Shown here in pieces: positions 60,554-64,000 of a stretch of 64,000 nt of DNA (position 1 is its first letter; each line of letters begins with the position of its first letter). The notes beneath the pieces were generated by a model. The model saw nothing but the letters and a program-made list of their open reading frames with translations, was not told where the DNA came from and did not search any database. Source of the DNA: Cutibacterium granulosum (GTDB lineage Bacteria > Actinomycetota > Actinomycetes > Propionibacteriales > Propionibacteriaceae); contig NZ_LT906441.1 in assembly GCF_900186975.1 (NCBI RefSeq), positions 620,001 to 684,000 on the forward strand, written 5' to 3'. Made by a program: the position numbers and the translations under genes.

Positions 60554-61171
60554 TCACGGCGTCAAAACCGACACCTGATCGCCGGCCAATTCCGCGGACA
60601 GCCTGACCCAGACATCGACGACCCGGTCAAAGGTGCCGACCACCTCGGCAGAACTGGCCCCAGGACGGACCATGGCCGCTTGGAAGACTGAGCGCTCCAT
60701 CGCCTGGATGGTGCCCACGAGGGCAAGGACTTCCAGAGAGTCCTCGGAGCGGCCGATCCGGCGAGCAGCTGCCGCCATGAGGGCAGCGCGTTGACAGTCA
60801 ACGGACTCCTTGAGGGCCATCCGAAGCTCGGTGCTCTCCCCGCTGATTCTCATGAGCTCTCGCAGATCGTCGAGGTCGACGTCGAAGCTTCGCCACCTGG
60901 CATCGAGCAGGGTGCGAATGGCATCGGCCAGTGACGTCGAGGTGTCCGTCGCGAAGGTCTCGAGGGCCTCCTCCGAGTGGGCGACCACCGGAGGCAGATA
61001 GACGTCGTACTTGGACGGGAAGTGGTTGAACACGGTTCGTCGCGACACCCCAGCACGCTCGGCGATGTCGTCGACTGTGACCTCGTCCACCGGCTTCTCG
61101 ACCGCCAATTCCATTGCAGCACGGCGAATGACGCCCTGAGTGCGGATTGCTGTTGGTGAAGTCACACTCAC
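60554..61171 (-). CDS. TetR-family repressor of the efflux pump
   Basis: A 205-residue regulator with an N-terminal TetR helix-turn-helix (VDDIAERAGVSRRTVFNHFPSKYDV, about 33-57) and a C-terminal helical ligand domain that would bind a drug or metabolite. The start is a GTG at 61171. Immediately upstream lies a symmetric 49-bp region of nested GTGCAG/CTGCAC palindromes, a clear TetR-type operator. Its stop overlaps the alternative pump start by 4 bp, so the two genes form one operon. Confidence 0.9.
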   Translation of the reverse strand: MSVTSPTAIRTQGVIRRAAMELAVEKPVDEVTVDDIAERAGVSRRTVFNHFPSKYDVYLPPVVAHSEEALETFATDTSTSLADAIRTLLDARWRSFDVDLDDLRELMRISGESTELRMALKESVDCQRAALMAAAARRIGRSEDSLEVLALVGTIQAMERSVFQAAMVRPGASSAEVVGTFDRVVDVWVRLSAELAGDQVSVLTP

Positions 61172-61176
61172 AATTT

Positions 61177-61225
61177 TGTACTGAGTGCAGTGTCTGCATC
61201 AAGTGCAGAATCTGCACCCAGTACA
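61177..61225 (-). promoter_or_regulatory. Symmetric TetR operator
   Basis: Centred at 61201: TGTACTG (61177-61183) mirrors CAGTACA (61219-61225), and inside are two palindromes, GTGCAG-TGT-CTGCAT (61185-61199) and GTGCAG-AAT-CTGCAC (61203-61217). Two TetR dimers could bind side by side. It starts 6 bp before the repressor gene. Confidence 0.7.
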
Positions 61226-61265
61226 CAAAGTGTCACGCCCTCGGTGAACGATGGCGTGAGAAGGT

Positions 61266-61934
61266 TCACCGGAAGGCGTGCCAGGCAGCTTTGAGATATG
61301 GCCAGGCACGTTGGGCTGACTCCCGCCACTGCTCGAGCGAGCCGGTGGCCCGATGCACCCAGGATCCGGCTTCCTGACCGACCGATGGCGCCAACCACAG
61401 CACCCCGACGACAACCGTGAACACACTCACGACGAGGGCCACTGTGACCATGCGGGTCCACATCCCTCGACGTTGACGAGCTCCCGAGACATTGTCGTGG
61501 GTCCGGGAGAACCATCTGGTGAAGAAGGCACCGCCCAGAGCGATGACGAGGCTGGTGACGGCAGCGCCGATCATCGTCCCGCCGATTCCCAGGCCTCCCA
61601 CGGCTCCGGTCGCAACGGCCGAGGCGCAGGCACCAGCCGCCACCTCATAGGGTCGAGGCCACCGGTGACGGGGCTCGGCCTTCTGCGCGGGTGCCGCTTG
61701 GGCAGCCCGAGGGTTGTGAGACTCAGCTGCGGCGGGCCGAGAGGAACGAATCGGTGCCAGCGGCGCGTTAATCCTGGGCATCGACCCCGTCGACACCAAG
61801 GTCGGCGCGTCCGACCCCGGCTCGATCCGGTACAGCCACCTCTCGTCCTCGCTGAATATCCGATTACCCACGGTTCTCTGATCTCCCATCGTCACAGGGT
61901 CGATAACGACCAAGTTTTGAGAGTAGGTCGCCAT
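61266..61934 (-). CDS. Membrane protein of unknown function
   Basis: A 222-residue protein. The N-terminal 90 residues are soluble (ATYSQNLVVIDPVTMGDQRTV...), followed by a Pro/Ala/Arg-rich linker and two or three hydrophobic segments: about 100-140 (a Gly/Ala-rich pair) and about 163-185 (MVTVALVVSVFTVVVGVLWLA). The C-terminus is amphipathic and Trp/Arg-rich (SLEQWRESAQRAWPYLKAAWHAFR). The ATG at 61934 follows GGAAGTGACGAA. I do not recognise the family. It lies upstream of the TetR operon in the same direction, between it and the ISL3 copy, still inside the island. Confidence 0.6.
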   Translation of the reverse strand: MATYSQNLVVIDPVTMGDQRTVGNRIFSEDERWLYRIEPGSDAPTLVSTGSMPRINAPLAPIRSSRPAAAESHNPRAAQAAPAQKAEPRHRWPRPYEVAAGACASAVATGAVGGLGIGGTMIGAAVTSLVIALGGAFFTRWFSRTHDNVSGARQRRGMWTRMVTVALVVSVFTVVVGVLWLAPSVGQEAGSWVHRATGSLEQWRESAQRAWPYLKAAWHAFR

Positions 61935-62074
61935 TTCGTCACTTCCAGCGATCGCGGCACAGTGGCGACCACGGTCGCTGCGAGGATCCGACGACAGTCG
62001 CAATCCCCGGCATAATTCTCAGGTTCCGCCAAGTCGCGGGCACACAAATGCTCAGGTACCGAATTCCCGATTCC

Positions 62075-63530
62075 GGCTCATCCGAATCCAGGGTGTAGTC
62101 GGGGTCTGAACCCGCCGGTCTCGAGCAGGGATCTGGCGATGTAGTTGGTCAGGTTGCGGAACCCCAGTGCCGAGCCGCGCAGGTGCTCGAGCCTGCCGTT
62201 GATCGCCTCGGTGGGCCCGTTGGAGGTGCTGGGCCGGTCGAAGTAGGCCAGGACGTCGGCGGCGCGCTTCTTCAGCGTCCTGCCGAGCTTGGTGATCTCG
62301 ACCAGGGCCTTGGGGACGCCGGTGCTGATCGAGTCGATGAGCCGGGCCATCAGCTCGCGGCCGTGGCGCCGGTTCTCGTGGCGGTAGGCGGCGATCATGC
62401 GCTGGTAGACGCTCCGTGACCTCGACCTCGACGTGGGCGTCGTCGGCGAGCAGGGTGTCCAGTCGGTCCTTGTGCTTGTCGTTGAGCAGGTCGGCGCCGG
62501 TGGACAGGGTCCGGCGGGCGGCATAGAGCGGGTCGCCCTTGCGGCCGCGGTGCCCACAGATGGCCTGCTGAACTCGCCGTCGGCACTCATCGAGCGCCTC
62601 GCCAGCGAGGCGTGTGACGTGGAAGGGATCTAGCACGGTCACCACGTCGGGCAGTTCCTCGACGGCGGCGGTCTTGAACCCGGTGAAGCCGTCCATCGCG
62701 ACCACCTCCACGCCGTCGCGCCAACTCCTGCGGGCGGTCGGCCAGCCAGGTCTTGAACGCCTGCTTGGAGCGTCCTTCGACCATGTCCAGCAGCCGTGCC
62801 GGCCGGTGCCATCTCGCACTGGGGTGAGGTCGATGATCACGGTGACGTACCTGTCGCCGCGACGGGTGTGCCTCCACACGTGCTCATCGACCCCGACGAC
62901 CTTCACCCCCTCGAAGCGGTGCTCCTGGTCGATCAGCACCCGCTTGCCCTCGGCCAGAACGGCGTCGTTGGCGGTGTCCCAGGCCGCCGCGAGCCCCTCG
63001 GCGACCCGAGCCACGCTCAGGTGCTGGACCACGATCCTTTCCAGCGCCCACCGCAGAGCGCGCCGAGACAACGTGGCCCGGGGCTCGGCCGCGGCGGTGG
63101 TGTCCTGGCGCCACACATACCCGCAGCCGCTGCAGCGGTAACGGTGCACGACGACCTCCAGCGTCGTGGGCCGCCAGCCCGGTGGTTCGTGGGCAAGCCG
63201 TCGGACCACGGTGTCACGTGGTCTCCCTTCGCAGCCGCAGCGCCGGCACCACTGGTCGGGCTCGACCACCTGGCAGGCCAATACGGCACGATCCGGCTCG
63301 AGTCGCTGCCCGGTGACGACGAGGCCGAGTTCGTCGAGGCGGCAGAAGGCAGTCAGGTCGGGGCTGGCGAACGCATCAGCGCGCCCAGTCGACGGTAGCG
63401 TCGTGCACGTCGAGGTCTTTCGGGCTGAGTGTGTAGGAGCTCTCATCCTCGGGAGACCTCGACCTCTATCCGGCCACCGACGCGCCGGCCCGCCGCGCGA
63501 CGTGCGCTACACCCTCATCTGGGAAGAGCC
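62075..63530 (-). mobile_element. ISL3-family element, full length but decayed
   Basis: About 1456 bp bounded by inverted repeats: the left end GGCTCATCCGAATCCAGGG at 62075 and, read inverted from 63530, GGCTCTTCCCAGATGAGGG. They agree in 18 of 24 bases, including GGCTC, TCC and AGGGTGTAG. The right tip is flanked by GGAAATTC, but the left tip is flanked by a different word (CCGATTCC). The flanking pair for GGAAATTC is at the left end of the island instead. Confidence 0.8.
62078..63398 (-). pseudogene. ISL3 transposase, frameshifted
   Basis: The conceptual protein has the ISL3 layout: an N-terminal zinc ribbon (CRRCGCEGRP, then RYRCSGCGYVW), a helix-turn-helix (LSVARVAEGLAAAW), and a DDE domain beginning VVGVDEHVWRHTRRGDRYVTV. 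The frame changes three times: one base missing near 62800 and one extra near 62724, which cancel, and a net +1 near 62418 just before VYQRMIAAY. The N-terminal start is also unclear. As read, the sequence cannot give a full-length transposase. The same third shift is present in the fragment at 48228. Confidence 0.8.
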
Positions 63531-63735
63531 GGAAATTCACGAGCCAACGAACGGATGTGTAGAGAAAAGCCAATCCAAGAGTTCCATCAATTAAATCCCA
63601 AGATGGGGATTCCATGAGTGAAGCCCCAAGTCGTATGGTGAGGAACAAGATGATGACTGTCATGAGTGTCATTTCGTGAATGGCATGCTCGTCGGCACAG
63701 CAGACGTATTTCTGCGGAGCCGCGTCCATCGGCAC
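63466..63735 (-). pseudogene. Small membrane protein reading into the island end
   Basis: The frame of 89 codons starts at GTG or ATG near 63735 and carries one or two hydrophobic segments (MTVIILFLTIRLGASL and LGLAFLYTSVRWLV). Only the part above 63530 is native; the last 21 codons come from the ISL3 end, so if this is a gene its original C-terminus was replaced when the island inserted. Joining the two flanks gives an open frame toward 48.2 kb without a recognisable protein. Function unknown. Confidence 0.35.
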
Positions 63736-63765
63736 GTCGCGCTCAAGCAGTGCAGAAAATCAAGG

Positions 63766-63990
63766 TCAAGAGGACAGTGACATCACTGTGATTGCGAAAA
63801 CATAGCACCATACCGCCACTGCTATGAAAAGGACGACTGCCGAAGAAAAACTCATACCGAAAACAAATGGAATATTACTATTCTCGATTTTTATTCCTAT
63901 GGCACTGAGAGCCAGTCCGGCACAAGGAAAAATTATGAGAGACAGTGGATGTACTGCTGCCACTATACTGGTAAGCGACATGTCATTCAC
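63766..63990 (-). CDS. Small membrane protein, unknown function, A+T-rich
   Basis: A 74-residue product with two clear membrane segments: IVAAVHPLSLIIFPCAGLAL and, after a short polar turn, FSSAVVLFIAVAVWCYVFAI. Base composition is markedly lower in G+C than anything else in the window, which suggests a recent arrival. It lies 30 bp upstream of the frame at 63466 in the same direction, so the pair could be one small operon. No strong ribosome-binding site is seen. I do not recognise the family; small two-helix proteins can be immunity or holin-like proteins, but nothing shows this. Confidence 0.45.
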   Translation of the reverse strand: MNDMSLTSIVAAVHPLSLIIFPCAGLALSAIGIKIENSNIPFVFGMSFSSAVVLFIAVAVWCYVFAITVMSLSS

Positions 63991-64000
63991 CGGAACGAAA

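Larger units (their letters stand above)
48220..63538. mobile_element. 15.3-kb ISL3-bounded island carrying arsenic resistance and an efflux pump
   Basis: GGAAATTC occurs at 48220-48227, directly outside the left ISL3 tip (GGCTCATCC at 48228), and again at 63531-63538, directly outside the right ISL3 tip (ending GAGCC at 63530). ISL3-family elements make 8-bp target duplications, so the whole segment 48228-63530 has the outline of a single insertion. The left terminal 425 bp are repeated at 62075-62499 in the same orientation. Contents: recombinase remnant, hypotheticals, ars genes, IS21 remnant, IS481, EmrB-type pump, TetR, membrane protein, ISL3. Confidence 0.8.

Overview
The window is high-G+C actinobacterial DNA with closely packed operons. 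It looks like Propionibacteriaceae, most plausibly a Cutibacterium-like skin or gut species. That placement is an inference from the gene set: a lactate permease with LutABC, a single-chain pyruvate:ferredoxin oxidoreductase, a cobalamin riboswitch over an anaerobic ribonucleotide reductase, a DUF348/G5 cell-wall protein, and PTS-fructose genes. No rRNA or tRNA gene and no CRISPR array was seen.

Layout. Positions 1-0.66 kb hold the end of an O-antigen-ligase-like membrane protein. 1-5.3 kb is a fructose PTS operon (fruK, fruA, HPr) with a DeoR-type regulator upstream. 5.5-6.3 kb is an orphan amino-acid ABC ATPase. 6.5-14.4 kb is a surface-polysaccharide locus: UDP-ManNAc dehydrogenase and UDP-GlcNAc 2-epimerase to make UDP-ManNAcA, a glycosyltransferase, a Wzy-like protein and a double glycosyltransferase. 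14.5-16.4 kb is a three-gene cassette of lower G+C (XRE regulator, ImmA/IrrE-type protease, PIN-like protein) with overlapping genes and its own operator. 16.4-22.4 kb holds a small membrane protein, a NUDIX protein, HrpB helicase, 3-methyladenine glycosylase and a quinone-oxidoreductase-like enzyme. 22.4-24.3 kb is dnaB, with a dense cluster of DnaA boxes upstream. 24.4-28 kb is a copper operon (csoR, a metallothionein-tailed CopZ, copA). 28.2-29.5 kb is a secreted DUF348/G5/RlpA protein, followed by about 590 bp of repeat-rich non-coding DNA. 30-36.7 kb is a redox cluster (GltD-like flavoprotein, PFOR, DHOD-like protein). 36.9-39.5 kb holds an MFS transporter, a thiamine-binding-like protein and a FadR-type regulator facing the lactate operon (39.9-44.7 kb: lctP-lutA-lutB-lutC). 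44.8-48.1 kb is a cobalamin riboswitch followed by nrdD-nrdG.

From 48,228 to 63,530 the sequence is a mobile island. It begins with a 425-bp ISL3-end fragment and ends with a full-length but frameshifted ISL3 copy in the same orientation. The outer ends are flanked by the same 8-bp word, GGAAATTC, so the whole 15.3 kb behaves as one insertion. Inside are a serine-recombinase remnant, two hypothetical genes, an arsenic resistance set (acr3, FAD oxidoreductase, arsR, arsD, arsA) with ArsR-type operators, a broken IS21 (istB plus truncated istA), an intact IS481, and an EmrB/QacA-type efflux pump with its TetR regulator. After the island come two small membrane-protein ORFs, the second A+T-rich.

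How the genes work together: fructose enters by the PTS, lactate is imported and oxidised by LctP/LutABC, and pyruvate goes to acetyl-CoA through PFOR, a fermentative or microaerophilic lifestyle. Anaerobic dNTP synthesis by NrdDG is predicted to rise when cobalamin is low. Copper and arsenic are handled by two separate, sensor-controlled operons.
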